Source: Heterobasidion occidentale
Taxonomy: Eukaryota > Basidiomycota > Agaricomycetes > Russulales > Bondarzewiaceae
Assembly: GCA_039111635.1 (NCBI GenBank)
Contig: JBCAQO010000009.1
Coordinates: 62,001-126,000 of the forward strand
DNA: 64,000 nt
Reading direction: 5' to 3'
The stretch's first letter is position 1; the number at the start of each line of letters is the position of its first letter. Shown here piece by piece: positions 1 to 11,926 of this stretch. Under the pieces are notes generated by a model, which saw nothing but the letters and a program-made list of their open reading frames with translations, was not told where the DNA came from and did not search any database. The position numbers were made by a program, and so were the translations under genes.

Positions 1-1129
1 ACTGCTTCGCGCGCGTCTTTCCGAGCGCGACGGGGTTCACGGCTTCGAGGTGGGACGGATTTGGCAACAGGGAGACCTTGATGGGGTCCGCACCCTCGTA
101 GAGAGGCTGGGAGACGACACTAGAGCAGGTGTGTCGGCATTGCTGAGGTATATCGGGCAAAAAGCGTGTGCTCACCAGATGGCTGATCACGTCGCCCACA
201 GCGCCGAGCTCTTCGGGGATCTCGAATCCACCTCTGATCTTGTGGAACAGCGCGGAAGGGGGATATTGCAGGAGGCCGGTGAGCAAGTTCAGTCGTCCGC
301 GGTGGGGCATGCCCAGGATGACGTGCTGCATCCCGACTAGTGAAGTGCCCTTCAGCGTCTACCTCTGTAGTCAAATGAAAACACACACCTTTCGCGGCGA
401 CCGAGAACAGCGTATCCAATGCCGTGATCATCGACTCGCCGCCCTCCAGCCCATACCGCTTCAAATTCGGGAACTTCAGCTGCAAGAACTGGTCGAACGT
501 CTCGCTCCGCGCCAACAGCTCATGTATGCGCTTCTTCTGCGCGTCGTCCGCCGCGCGCGCCGCGGCGCCCTGGGACTCGAGCATATGTGCGAACCACATG
601 CGCTCCGTCTTGGATGGCGAGTTCATGTACTCGTACGCGATGCGCCCAACGTAGACCGCGCGGAGGTGCGCCTCGATGTCGCGCAGGGACCACCAGTCTT
701 CGGCGTCGGCGTCCTCGCCAACGGGCTTCGACCAGAGGATGCCGTTCACGTTGTACTGCCTTGTGCCGTCGACGAGCCCGTAGCGCGCGGGGCTGAGCGC
801 GGCGACCTCTTCGCGCTGGAGGAGGTCGAGCGGATCGATGCGCGCCGCGCGGTGGCCGTGCGTGCGCAGAGAGTCGGCGTAGCGGAGCAACGGCGCGTTC
901 TCGGCGCGGTTCTTGAGCTGTACTTCAGAGTCTGACGAGCAGCAGGACGTGCGGTTCGCGGTGAACGTCAGGTCGGCCAACGACGCATAGGCAGAGGATA
1001 CTGACAATCGGGGAGCACAAACTCGCGTGGTCTGCGGAATCCAAACGATTCGTCATGGTATTTCCTGCAGCTGATGAAGCCATTTAGCCTCAAGCGCGTG
1101 ACTGGCGACCTCGATGGCAGCGCCAGCAT
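1..1129 (-). CDS. DHKTD1: 2-oxoacid dehydrogenase E1, DHKTD1 type (partial, N-terminal part)
   Basis: This is the thiamine-dependent E1 subunit of a mitochondrial 2-oxoacid dehydrogenase. DHKTD1 enzymes decarboxylate 2-oxoadipate in lysine and tryptophan breakdown. The ATG at 1129 opens a basic, Ser/Arg-rich leader ([18 protein letters not shown]) that looks like a mitochondrial targeting peptide. Exon 1 is 1129-1006 and exon 2 is 931-389; exon 3 starts at 336 and runs off the left edge. Conserved stretches are [35 protein letters not shown] and [18 protein letters not shown]. The wording GLLQ..P...F.K.RG..E.PE...A.GDV.SHL fits DHKTD1 better than the Kreb's-cycle OGDH. The first intron uses a GTCAGT donor. 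Near 180-120 the frame stays open through a GTGAGC..CAG stretch of 33 nt, so that junction is unresolved. The C-terminal transketolase half lies outside the window. Confidence 0.88.
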
Positions 1130-1488
1130 GGTAGATAGAGCGCCGACGCGACACAGTCACCCAAGAAACTTTCACTGTCGCCGTCGATGTCGTCGCCGAG
1201 CAGTCGCAGGGAAAGAGCAAGGAACGCGGGGATGCAACGGCGCTTTGGAATTCATGAGGAGGTCCACGTGAAGCAGCGCAGGGCGGATGATCCGACCCGA
1301 ATGCGGAAGTGTGTACCACGCGTGCGCGTCAGTGACACGTGGTGGGAAACCCGCCATCGCGACAACGCGACAGTACAACAGCTTGGCAGTACGAGCACAG
1401 GGTAACAGGATTGCACTTTCAAAGCTAAAAAAACATCTATAACTGCTGCGTCTATACACACATCCAAACATAAGTCCCGCGCTCTAGT
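1130..1488. other. Intergenic, DHKTD1 upstream region
   Basis: This 359 bp stretch lies between the DHKTD1 start codon and the 3' end of the phosphatase gene. It must contain the DHKTD1 promoter and 5' UTR. I see no clear TATA box and no further gene in it. Confidence 0.5.
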
Positions 1489-2748
1489 CTAATCGGCCCT
1501 GCCGTGCTTCAGCACCTCCTCCTTCGTCTTCTCCCCGCTCACGACGGAGCGCACGACGCCCAGCGCCTGGGAGAAGTTCCTGAAGGTGACGTGCGGGATG
1601 TTCTCCGCGACGACGTACTTCGCGAGGTCGCTGTCCCCGTCCGGCTTCACTTCACGAAGAGCACGTCCGCGTGCTTCGCCGCCGACATGTCTGTACAATG
1701 AAGCGATATGCGTCAGTCGAGTCATTTAACATGACGGCGAGAAGTATATGCACCTGAGACGCCATCGCCGAAGAAGAAGAGCGTCGGCGGCTTCGCCAGC
1801 TGGCGGTAAGGGAGGATGGCTTGCGACTTATCGTGACCGAACCCACTGGACACGACGAGCACAACAGTCAGCATATTAAGCAAGCGCGCTCCAAGACGAA
1901 ACGCACCTCGAGGGGTGGCGGTACTTGATGCGCCATGACCTGTCCTCACCAAACACGGTCTCATTCGAGATGATCTCGATCTCCTTCGCGTCCTCCTCCC
2001 CGAGGTTCGCGAGAATCGCCTGTATCAGCGGCTTCATCCCGCTGCATGCGCGAGTCAGACAAGGCCCTGCACAAAGACGAGCGATCGCACGTACCTCGAT
2101 ACGATAACAAAGGGTATGTCATTAGCTTTGCAGTACTGGTAGAACTCCTTGAACCCCGAGTCCAAATGAATGTCTAGACAGTGGCAAAGTCAGGATGCAG
2201 CATTAGGCGAAAGGCAACGACAAAAGGTCTACGCACTCTTCTTCAGGACCTCCTTGCACTCCTCAAAACTATGGCCCTTGGCCAGAACGCTCTCCAGCAT
2301 TCCCTGGAATGCATCCCTGCAATAACGCCGATCAGCCTGAGCCTGCACTCGCAACGCAGCCACACGCGTACCTGAAAGTCGTCGACCCATCCAGAATCCT
2401 CTCGTTCTCCAAGCGCCTGTTCGCCTGGCCATAACCCATGTTATCTACCAAATCTAGACATCGCGCCTCATCAGCTCCCCGCAATCCCATATTCAGAACA
2501 GAAACCCAGACTCACAGTCGTTCGTGTCACGAGTCGTGATCGTGCCATCCCTGCGGTAGCGAATCCCAGACCGACGTCAGCACGCACTGCTACAAACGAA
2601 AACGAGGACCAGGCCGAGGCTCGACGGGGCTCGAGCGGCAGCCGGAAAGAGCGACGGAGCAACTGAGCACTGACCAGTCAGAAAGAACGACGAATGGCTT
2701 GTCCTGGTGGATGGGTGGATAAGGGAGCGTGCTCTCGGGGGCGGTCAT
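1489..2748 (-). CDS. HAD-family phosphatase, yeast YNL010W-like (one apparent frameshift)
   Basis: A haloacid-dehalogenase-type small-molecule phosphatase of the YNL010W group, presumably cytosolic; its substrate cannot be read from sequence. Eight exons can be placed: 2748-2675, 2550-2516, 2453-2372, 2316-2237, 2173-2095, 2041-1907, 1845-1754 and 1690-1489. HAD motif I is VVLSDWDGTITTRDTND, joined across intron 1 (GTCAGT donor). Motif II is IVSSGMKPL, and motif III with the acidic pair is GHDKS and FFFGDGVSDMSAAKHAD. In exon 8 the frame breaks between DVLFVK and VKPDGDSDLAKY: one base is missing near 1650, so a literal reading stops at the TGA just after VLFVK. The last ~45 codons remain well conserved in the shifted frame, which argues for a sequence error or a very recent mutation. 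All splice phases otherwise agree. Confidence 0.85.
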
Positions 2749-3837
2749 GGTGTAATGCGTCCTGAAGGAGTGTGCAGGAATGACAAGGGGTGTTATGGGG
2801 CGGAAGGAGGGAGACGGGCGCGGCGGGTGAGTAGGTGGGTGGGTGGTGTAGGCTTCCGTCTGACGCGGTCGTCGGGGGCTTATAACGGGGCGCCCAAGGA
2901 AAAAATGCGCAAAGTCCAAGCGGTGGTGGGGTCGCTATTACGATGGCGGTGCGTGCTGCTCGCCAGGACCGCGGCAGGGATCCTCGCGCGCTTGTCCGCC
3001 AATTCGCCCGCCGTAATTTCAGATCTCGATCCCATCTCGTCATCGTTGGAGCCCCTTGGAGCCCTCAAGCAAACTTCAGGCAATCGAAGAAAAAAGAGGT
3101 CCGAATTTATTTCTCGGAAAACCTCTTGGAGACCGCTGCGCGCTCCAAACATTGGCGCAAAAATTAGGTAACGGAGGACCTGTTTTGGGCACGTAAATTT
3201 GTCACTTCTCCTCAATTATGGAGTTCGGACTTCCGAGCACCGGCATCCGACTGATCCAACAAACGGCTCAGAAAAACGAGTGTGGTGAAGAAGGATGAAG
3301 AGGCTCGCGCATGTCCGGCGCACGGAGGCACTGACCCTGGCGACATGGAATACTCGACCCGACTTGACAGTAGCCACGGCTTGATGCTCAGACTCATTAG
3401 GCTGCGCCGACGGTTTGTTGAAATTGGCCGAAACTTTGCAGTTACCCGAAACCTGTATTGACTAGAATCCTCTAGAATCTCAATGAATTTACAGCATCGC
3501 TGGGACGATTCTTGATCGAGCCGGAGGTCTTTTCTAGCCTGTGAACTTTGATTGTGTTTGCACGCTGCATGGGTTTATGGGCCCGTATATCGTTCTGTAT
3601 GGAAAACCAGCCTCTCAAGGTGAGGAAGTTGCGGAAGATAGGAGCTCTTGTTGAGTCAGCATCATTTCCCACCCTGTCCGGACAAGAATGGAGCAGTCTG
3701 AAATCAAGGATTCACGAAAACCAGCATCGCTGTAGTGCAAGCAAAAAAGTTCTTTCGCCTTATCTGCTATTCTTCTATACTGACCCGCTCGTCTCGTTTA
3801 GTGATTTCTTCGGATTTCGTCACCGCGTGCATCGTCT
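2749..3837. other. Intergenic region
   Basis: About 1.1 kb separates the phosphatase 5' end from the trypsin-like pseudogene. The left part should hold the phosphatase promoter. Overlapping reading frames here are short, lack family motifs and conflict with each other. I see no supported gene. Confidence 0.5.
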
Positions 3838-5451
3838 ATGCCCGGGAACGTGCCCAGAGCTCTGCCGCCTCCCCCGCGGAGAGCGAGTTCTCCCAGCTCG
3901 ACCTCTTGAGCGACGACGCGTCCGTTGCTTCCTCCAACTCCTCTACCGTACGGGGAGCTTGAAGACGCCCTGGGTCAAGCCTACGGGACCCGACTCCTAT
4001 CGCAAGCTCAAGCAGGCGCGTGGGGTGTTCGGGCATAGGCTCAACATCGTCTGGAAGGACGTGGGTCCCCTGGTTCGAGACCTGCTGAACGCCCAGAAGG
4101 TTGCTTGGACGTCCATCGACGTCGTTCGGTTTATTACCGATGGCGACAGAGACGAGAAGATCCGCGGTCCTGTCGTGCTCTGGGTCGGCGTTCGTCCCGA
4201 TTCGCTTCAGGCCGAGGACGCCTTCAGCTTAAGCAACGACGTCCTCGACCTTCTCGCGAGGTTTGACATCGACGACGTCGAGGTTGAATACCGCGAGTCC
4301 GTCTACAAGCGGTCGGCCGGTTCAGCGCTTCTTCGCTCTGTTTCCAATCTCAACGCCACTGTGGACGTCCGCGGTTCCCTTACTCCCGCTCTCGGACTCC
4401 CCATCGCTGCCTTTGGCAGGCAGGATGCCCCTGGCACCATGGCCCTCTACTTTGCCGAGGGTGGCGACAGCGACAAGGTCTTGGGTCTCACTGCCGCCAC
4501 GTCCTCTTCAAGACGGACGCGGACACCAACGACTACTCGCCTCCATCAAGATGCGTATCGGTCGCCACGGTATCATGGTGAGGTTTCACGAGGGGCAGAT
4601 TGAGAGGTTGAAGGCGATGGTGGATGGTGACGACAAGGAGGACGCTACGGAGGCGAAAAAGGAGCTAAGGAAGACTCTGAGCCTGTTGGACGAAGCGAGC
4701 GAGGCGATCGAGGAGCTCGAGAAGTTCTACGCGCAGGTTAAGAAGGACTGGGGCCAGTCCAAGCAGTGCACCATCGGCCACATCCGCTTCTCCCCCGCCA
4801 TCGCTTTCAATGTCGGTCCCAAAGGCTTCACCGAGGACTGGGGCGCGTTTGAGCTCGACGGTGACAAGTTCAAGGACGCGTTCAGGGGCAACTTCATCGA
4901 TCTTGGTGCGTTTTGATTTATCTCACTCCAGGTCGTCTAGTCTAACGGTTACTTTTAGGCACGGAGATCCCGCCGACCAGTACACCTAAAAGATGTATCC
5001 CCGCGACGACGGCAAGCCGACCTTCAAGTACCCCGGCGATCGTCTCCTTCCACTCCTCGACATGATCACCGAAGAGCGCATGCGCGAGCCCGATATGGTC
5101 GACCACAACAACGAGGCATGCATGCTCGTCATCAAGAACGGCAGCGCTACCGACGTCGCCATCGGGCGCGCGACGGGAATCTTCTCGTTCGTTCGCGACG
5201 ACGAAACCGGTCAGGAGTCGATGGAGTGGGCCATTTACAACTATGACCATAAGTCCGGCGTGTTCTCAGCCCCCGGTGACTCCGGGTCCATCATCGTCGA
5301 TGGACTTGGTCGCATCGGTGGCCTTCTTACCGGCGGCACTGGCAAGACGGAGACCTTCGACGTCACCTGCGCCACTCCCATGTGGTGGCTCTGGCCCCGC
5401 ATCAGGCAGCACTTCCCCAACGCCCACCTCTACCCCACCATCATGGCCTAG
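3838..5451 (+). pseudogene. Trypsin-like fungal protein, decayed
   Basis: Remnant of a roughly 500-residue protein with a C-terminal serine-protease-like domain containing APGDSGSIIVDGLGR (GDSGS around the catalytic Ser) followed by MWWLWPRIRQHFPNAHLYP. An N-terminal conserved block reads SYRKLKQARGVFGHRLN and WKDVGPLVRDLLNAQ. A central coiled segment (4600-4740) is rich in Glu and Lys. The reading frame is broken several times. A TGA lies at 3907-3909 if 3838 is the start. The frame shifts near 3955, again near 4495 (LTA to HVLFKTDAD), and again near 4536, where a segment also seems to be missing. After the intron at 4907-4958 there is another shift near 4975 and an in-frame TAA just before KMYPRDDGK. 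Some breaks could be sequencing errors, but their number supports a pseudogene. The family role is unknown to me. Confidence 0.75.
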
Positions 5452-5904
5452 GCGCTGCGACGAGTAGCAGCTGCATCTCTACTAACAGGATGGATATGAA
5501 TGCATTTGCAATCTGGGCATGGTTCGTAGAGAAGTATGCGGGGTCAACATCGTCATCTATAAAAAATGTTAGCGCTCTTTATGGATGTGGTAGACAGACG
5601 AGAGAATCGGGATTCTCTCGTTGTAAGCCGGGTTTCCTGCCTCTCTCAAGGGAACCATCTTGAAGATATAACAACAGCCGCTGGTCCATGGCCGTAATTT
5701 AGTTCACGAGTAACCGCCTGTCCGTGAAAGTCCCTGAAGCAACGGCCGAACGAAAGGATACGACATAATGTGTCTGCATACAATCATAGCGTCCCCTCTC
5801 TGGTCCAACTAAGTAGAAGGAGGGTGTGCATTTGTCTAGAGCGTTAGGGGCGAGTCGAGACTGGGAGCAACGGCGATGGAGGCTAGGCAAACGCGGCAAC
5901 GTAT
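5452..5904. other. Intergenic region
   Basis: A 450 bp stretch between convergent 3' ends: the pseudogene from the left and MIOX from the right. It presumably carries the MIOX 3' UTR. I see no gene. Confidence 0.5.
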
Positions 5905-7165
5905 CTACCAGTCAAGCTTCTCAGGGAAGAACTTGGCAATCAAGCCCTCGTAATAAGGCTTGAGCGCTGCGGCGTCGACGCTGCCATCGTTCTTTGAGTA
6001 CAAATCATAGGGGTTGAACGCGCGCACGGCCTTCAAGTACGCCTCGTCCTTCTCGTTGGTAAGATGAGCGTATGCGCCCTCGCGATGCCACCTGTTGACC
6101 ACATCACGTTGCTCGACTCGTGAATCTCAAACGGAGAAATACAGGAAGGTGCTTACGGATAGAAGCTGTGGTAACGGATCATCGCGAGACCCTCTTCCGG
6201 CAAGGTGCTCTGGTCCTTGAGAACGTGGTAGAGATACTGCATATGACTCGTCCGTGAGTAAGAAGTCAGAGAGCAGAAAGGGGTGAGTAGATACCTCGTC
6301 ATGACCCCAAGAGAGCATGACGTTGTTGAGCCCGCAGCCCGGCTGGTAGATGCCATACTCAGAAGAGAAGACGGCGTCGTGTGCGTCAGGGTTCCCGGCG
6401 AACGTTTCAGGGTATACGATTTTGTCAGAGTAGCGACAACCGACAACGAATGTATCCTGTTGAAGTGATATATGACGCAGGGTGAGCCTGGAGCAATGAA
6501 TGAAATAAGCGACGACGATGAATACGCACACCGACGACGTCCCATTGGCCCTCGGAACCGAACATGAAGAGCAGTTTTCCGAGATCGTGCACGAGGCCGG
6601 TAACCTGCATCCATTCGGGCTTTCCATCACGACGCATGGCCTCGGCGGTTTGAAGCAAGTGTTCGATCTGCGAGAGATCCGTCTATGACAAAAGGTATGA
6701 GCGTGGCACTCGAAATGCACAGCAGCGCACGTACGTCGGGGTCAGATTCGTCGACGAGAGTGTTGAGCATCTCCATCGCCTCCCAGATGCCCATCCGAGC
6801 CCTCTTCTTGCTCTTGAACTCTACGCGCGCCTTGATGTTGAAATCGACAGTCTGTTTCTCTGCATGGCGGAGCACGATGAGAGCTGTCCTTCTCATCAAT
6901 CAACAGAAGATCTCACCATGTTGTTCCTTGTAAAAGTTCTTGACGCGATCGCAGGCCTCCTCGTAACGACGGAACTGTGTCTTGTCTTTCTCGGTATCAA
7001 AGTTGGACTGGCCATCCCAAAGCTTGAGCTTCTGTACATTCACTGGTATTTCCGACTAGTCAGTACCCAAAAAGTGGAGTAGAGAAGAAGCATACCGTCA
7101 TCGATGGCATCAGAAACCTCATCGAACGCGCGAGCGTCCCGAACGGCTTGAGCGAGAGCAGGCAT
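5905..7165 (-). CDS. MIOX: myo-Inositol oxygenase
   Basis: A di-iron enzyme that cleaves myo-inositol with O2 to D-glucuronate in the cytosol, the first step of inositol catabolism. Seven exons join without any frame problem from ATG 7165 ([19 protein letters not shown]) to a stop after FFPEKLDW; protein about 310 residues, normal for the family. Diagnostic pieces in order are [48 protein letters not shown] (HD iron ligands), [44 protein letters not shown] and [15 protein letters not shown]. The second exon begins after the acceptor ending ACCAG ([14 protein letters not shown]). A TATA-like TATATAAGG on the minus strand lies about 185 bp upstream. The next two genes upstream are aldo-keto reductases, which could reduce the glucuronate product. 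Confidence 0.95.
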
Positions 7166-7349
7166 AGCACAGCGAGATGGTGATGGGTATAGACCGAGTG
7201 GCAAGAAGCAAGTGGAAAGGGAGTGTGGCAGGAGTGTGGCCAAGGAGGGCCAAGGGCGATGATGTATGGTGCAAAGTCAAAAAAGCGCCGCGTTCGAGAC
7301 AAGTCTCCACAGCAATCTGCGACAGATGAAGTCTGCACAGCTCTTGGCC

Positions 7350-7356
7350 TTATATA
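7350..7356 (-). promoter_or_regulatory. TATA-like box upstream of MIOX
   Basis: The minus strand reads TATATAAGG here, about 185 bp before the MIOX start codon. Position and sequence fit a core promoter, but spacing to the true transcription start is unknown. Confidence 0.45.
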
Positions 7357-8181
7357 CCCTATCCATCTCGTCGCGCGTGCATCCTCACGTCCAGATTCCC
7401 TACTTCCCAGCCCTGCTCACAAGACGAGGGACGCACTAATGTTAAGGAATGCGGACCGTGTCTCCGTGCAGGATGAGAGTTGGTTTGGAGCGAAATTGGA
7501 GATGAGCAGGGTGGGATACGCAGGCGCGGGATTGCCGGTGGCTGATGGAGCAGAAGGGGTGTGGCAGCTGACGACGTTGGACGTTGGGTTGTGATCAGCA
7601 TCGGCCCTGTTCGCCTGTGTGATACACGAGCTATCAAGCGAGAGGTGGTCGACCTCGACCTCGACCTACCTGCACGAAGCTCCAGTCGCCAGACCTGCGG
7701 ATGAGGGTAATGGTTTTCGGATCGCGTGAGGGGAATGATGGGACCAGGAAGCCAGGAGATAGAGGCAAGAGCCAAGATGTGTATGCGTTCATACCGAAAA
7801 CGAATGGGCTTCTGTGTTGTCTGACATGTTCCGTCCCAGGAGCTTCGGGACGAACATCCGAGTTCCGGAAAGAAGTCGCCTACCTCTGGAACAAGTGACT
7901 TTCAACCAAGGCCATTCGACACATAGCTAAGGCACTCGCATGTAAACGGGGGACGTGTGGATTGCAGAGGGAAAGGAGAGAACAGCGAGAGCGGAAGGGA
8001 AATGGATGACGATGCAAGAGAACGAGAGACGAATTAGCCATTGCTCTATATCGGAATGGACTATTCAACACTCTATCTAAGAAAAGCAAGAACTATGTGG
8101 TGTAACGATACAAATGCTAAGATGTAGGATATCTCGCGCAGCGAGATGTGATGATGCTATAAGATACAGTAGGAGAGCCCT
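7357..8181. other. Intergenic region
   Basis: Space between the MIOX promoter and the 3' end of aldo-keto reductase 1, with short unsupported reading frames on both strands. I see no gene. Confidence 0.5.
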
Positions 8182-9512
8182 TCACCAATCCTTCTTGGGC
8201 CAGTGGTCGAAACCAAGATCCCGCCCTAAGAGAAAGAGAGACAAGTCGTCAGGATGAATTCGCCAACGGGAGCGAAAGAGATTCTCACCCCATGAAGGCA
8301 TGAAGAAGCGTGTCTGCTTGCCGCTAGGTGCAAGGCTATCAAGGCGTTCAATGTCGGCCTCGCCAAGGACTTCCGTGGCACGGATGGCACCCTTGATGTT
8401 AGAGGCAATCCGGTGAGGCGTCACAGACTTGGGGAGGATGATGACACCCTTGGCGACTACAAAATTGCCGCATCAGTGATCTGATTTTTGAAGATAAGGC
8501 AAGGGTATACTCACGAAGATAGCCAAGGAGAATGTCGGCGGCAGAAACGCTGTATTTCTCAGCGAGTTCAAGAACAACCTCATCCTTTCATGAGAGGAGA
8601 ATTGGTTGAGCCGAGGGGAGAGTATGCCTGAGGAACAATGTTCTTCTCCTTGAGGTACTCGATAAGCTCGTGCTGTGGGTTGTACAGGTGGAGCTCGATC
8701 TGAGCAAAAGAACGGTCAGACTCGCATCGAAAGCCGGGAGGGGTCAAGTCAGCTCACCTGGTTAACGGCAGGGACAATCCGGGCCGTAGGAAGAATCTCC
8801 TCTAGCGTCTTTTTGGAGAAGTTCGAGACACCGATAGCGCGGACCTTGCCCTTGAGCTGCATCTCCTCCATCTGCCGCCAGGTCTCCGCGAGCGTGACGC
8901 TGTTGTCGACATCACGAGAACCGTCAGGGAGAGTGGGGTAGAAGATGTCGTTTCCGTTGGGGTTCAGAGGCACAGGCCAGTGAATGAGGTAGACTAGATA
9001 AGCTTGCGATGAGTGCAAGTTCTCAAGCAGTGATCAAGGTGACACTTACGGTCAAGATAGTCAGTGCCGAGGTTGGCGAGTGTCTGATCCAAGCACTCCT
9101 CAACTCGAGCGTGGTATGTGACCCACACTTTGCTCGTGAGCTAAACGAGAGCCGTGTCAGCTGAAAGTTCGGTGGAAAGACGAGGCGAACGACTCACGAA
9201 GATCTCTGACCGAGGGACTCCAGACCGGCGGATGCCCTCACCTACATCACGCTCATTGACGTACTTCCAAGCACAGTCAATGTGACGATATCCGGCGTGC
9301 TTGACAGCATATTCGACGGCGCTGGAAACCTCTTCAGGCTTCGACTGGTATGCCTGCAAGACGCCGAGTCAATCAAACAAGTCGAAGGCAATAGAAATTC
9401 AAGGCGGCTCACCGAGACCGACGGCACATACTTCCGCGCCGTTGTTCAACTTGAACATGGGGGCGTGAAGGGAGGCGGCGGAGGTGGGAGCGGAGGTGGA
9501 TGGTTTGCCCAT
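8182..9512 (-). CDS. Aldo-keto reductase 1 (two apparent frame breaks)
   Basis: NADPH-dependent reductase of the AKR superfamily (TIM barrel), about 330 residues. The start is ATG 9512 (MGKPSTSAPTSAASLHAPMF). The catalytic tetrad is visible: Asp and Tyr in YRHIDCAWKYVNE, Lys in LTSKVW, and His in YLIHWPVPLNPNGND. Other landmarks are VRAIGVSNFSKKTLEEIL, YSPLGSTNSPL and VIILPKSVTPHRIASNIKG. Exon 1 ends GLG in phase 1 (donor GTGAGC at 9411), while the only good acceptor (CTTGCAG, ending 9354) opens exon 2 in phase 0, so the expected G-T-W-Q turn is lost. Near 8584 one extra G on the minus strand breaks the frame between SPLMK and DEVVLELAEKY. Either errors or decay explain this. Related to glycerol dehydrogenase and uronate reductase AKRs; the exact substrate is not shown. 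Confidence 0.85.
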
Positions 9513-11926
9513 GGTATCAAAGGGAGTGGTATGTGGACGATGTGTCTAGCAAGGTGTGTCTAAGAGGAGTGCGTCTAAGCGTCTAAGGTGAGATGGATAA
9601 GATGTGGGGCGGGAGGGAAAGGTGGACTGCACCTAGGTGTCGCTATCGCGCAAGCCTTAAGTACGTTTCGATCCTCCGTAGGAGCGACGAAAAAAAAACT
9701 GAAGTTACCATCTTCGTCCGCCACTCTGGATTGGAGTGGTATCTGCGAGGCTCGCATGATCGGCAAGCGCAGAGGGCCCCGAAAGCGACGCCGAAAGCGA
9801 CGCATCTGGAAATCCAAAACGATCTCCCAAGAGGAGCGGAAGGCCAAAGCGACGGAGATTGCAGCGGCGGTGTGGAGCCCGCAGCGCCGCATTTCCTAGT
9901 CGGGACGAGCGGGCCATCGATGGGGTTCGGTTTACAAGTGAAGAAATGAGGCGGCGTCGTCGAAAATTGACGAGAGGGTTGCGCTCGACGTAAGCAAGGC
10001 CGCCTTCATTCACGCCTGCCATATCGAGGCAACCGACCCGCCGCGGAGTTTCTACAGCTCCACCAAAAAAGCGCCCCTGAAACATTTTCTATTTTGTTGG
10101 GACTCGGGGTTGGGTAATTTTGGGTTTCATGAAAAAAGAAGAAAAATCTTTGGCCGCGACGATTTGCCGTGATGTCATCGCCTTCGTGGCGCCACCCCTG
10201 TGTATCCAGGTGGCACGGCGAATTGCTCGAATTGCCGCTGTTGGAGTCTCCTTTCGACAAATGCGCTTGATCGTATGTTGCCTCGAGCTGCCCTAGACTC
10301 CTTCTCGTCGCTCCACGCTCATGAAGAGAAGTCTTCGACCGTGGCTACCGCGTTGTTCTAACTAGCCTTCCCAGCTATCTTCACGTACATGTATCAAAGG
10401 CGAAGATCAGCCTGCGAATCAAATAGTAGTAACGGTTTAAAAATACCTATGCGGTTGCCCGTCAAGAACGACGAGCATCTAAATTACGGCCATTGGAGCC
10501 ACGCCGTATCCTTATCATACCGCATTTACCGGTTGAAGTCACAGCAGTTCCGTACACGTCCTCTTCACCTTGCCTTACCGCCCTGATCTTCATAAAGTTC
10601 GTCTTCTCGCCTGCCTCCGTGCACATTATACGAAACGCCGCGTCGCGCGAAGTCGCTCATATCTGGCATTTTTCTGATGGAGTCGTATCTCAGAAGTCTC
10701 GCGTCGTACCACACCTTTCTCTTGTTATCGCCTCTAGGGCGACCAACTTGTTAGCAGAATTTATAGCGCCCACAGTGGAGCCCTTCACACGCTAGCCTTA
10801 GGCACACCACGCAACCGACGTCTAGGATGTTACGACTGTTCCCGAAACGCGTGGGGATTCCACAAAGCAGTCGCGATCCGAGTCGAGGGTCATGTATATG
10901 ACGCTCGGCACACATGGACACCAGAACGGGGGTGCCTGTGACGATGTGTCGCTTTCCGTCAGATTTCAGGGTGACGACATTCCAGGGCAAAGTCAAAGAA
11001 ATCCTCGGGAATTGGTCCGATAGACAGCAAATACCGAGAAAACCTTTCAAAAATCTAAGCACCTCTCCCACAGGTCGAAAATAATGAGCAGATACCTCAA
11101 GAAACCCTAGAATTTACCAGCCCTCGTTTCTGGCAGAGGCTCATGGCCCATACCGGCGCAGCACCCCTCATTCTGCGAGGCCACTCCTGTCAAAATAGCC
11201 GAATAGTACCGGCCCATCAGGAGAGGGGTCCTCTGCAGGCTCTGAACCGCTGAAATACGACTACTTGTTGCGTTTCTTTGGATGGAACAAAAGCTCAGTG
11301 GAGGGTCTCATTTGTCGTCGTCATACCCGCGGGATCGTCGTCGCCATCTCCGACAGGGCCGATCTGTGGGTTGAAATGTGGCACTGAGCGTGCCTAGCAA
11401 AAGCCTGATGTGCGCCAGCACCACGGCCCGCTTCATGCCCTCAAAGGTGACTGGTGACGCATAGGATTGTTTGAGCATCAACGTTACGATCCTTGTCGAA
11501 AATCAAACCGAGAAACCTATCCTAGGCAGGCTTTGATACGAATTTTGATCGATACGAATTGCGTGAATGGGAACATGCCCTGAAATACAAAAGAGGATCC
11601 GCCGAGCTTGCAACATATATCTCAAGGGACGTCATGAAGATTTTGACAGTTGTCACCTAAATTCACACTTGGCAGTACTTGTCATGCGTCGTGGGTGCGT
11701 GGCATCACCTACGAGCTGCTTTGCTTATCAGGCAGAGAGGAAATAATGAACAGGAGTCATCCGGCGGCTCCTGTATGGTACTTAGTTGCAGGGATACTCA
11801 AAGTCAGCCAAAGCTCCACTAAAAGAAAAAGCTGATGATAGCGCACGACACCTATATTCACAGATGATATGCTGAGATCCTTGTTACATATATGAAAGCA
11901 CATGATATAGTCCTCGTTGAGTCGCT
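9513..11926. other. Long intergenic region
   Basis: About 2.4 kb between the two aldo-keto reductases. A purine-rich patch encodes a basic stretch near 9760-9850, but no conserved motif or intron pattern supports a gene. The remainder has only short frames. Nothing else was recognised. Confidence 0.5.

Noticed and set aside
9588..9899. Plus-strand frame with an Arg/Lys-rich segment
   Set aside because: Three overlapping frames of similar length exist here, with no conserved motif or plausible promoter.
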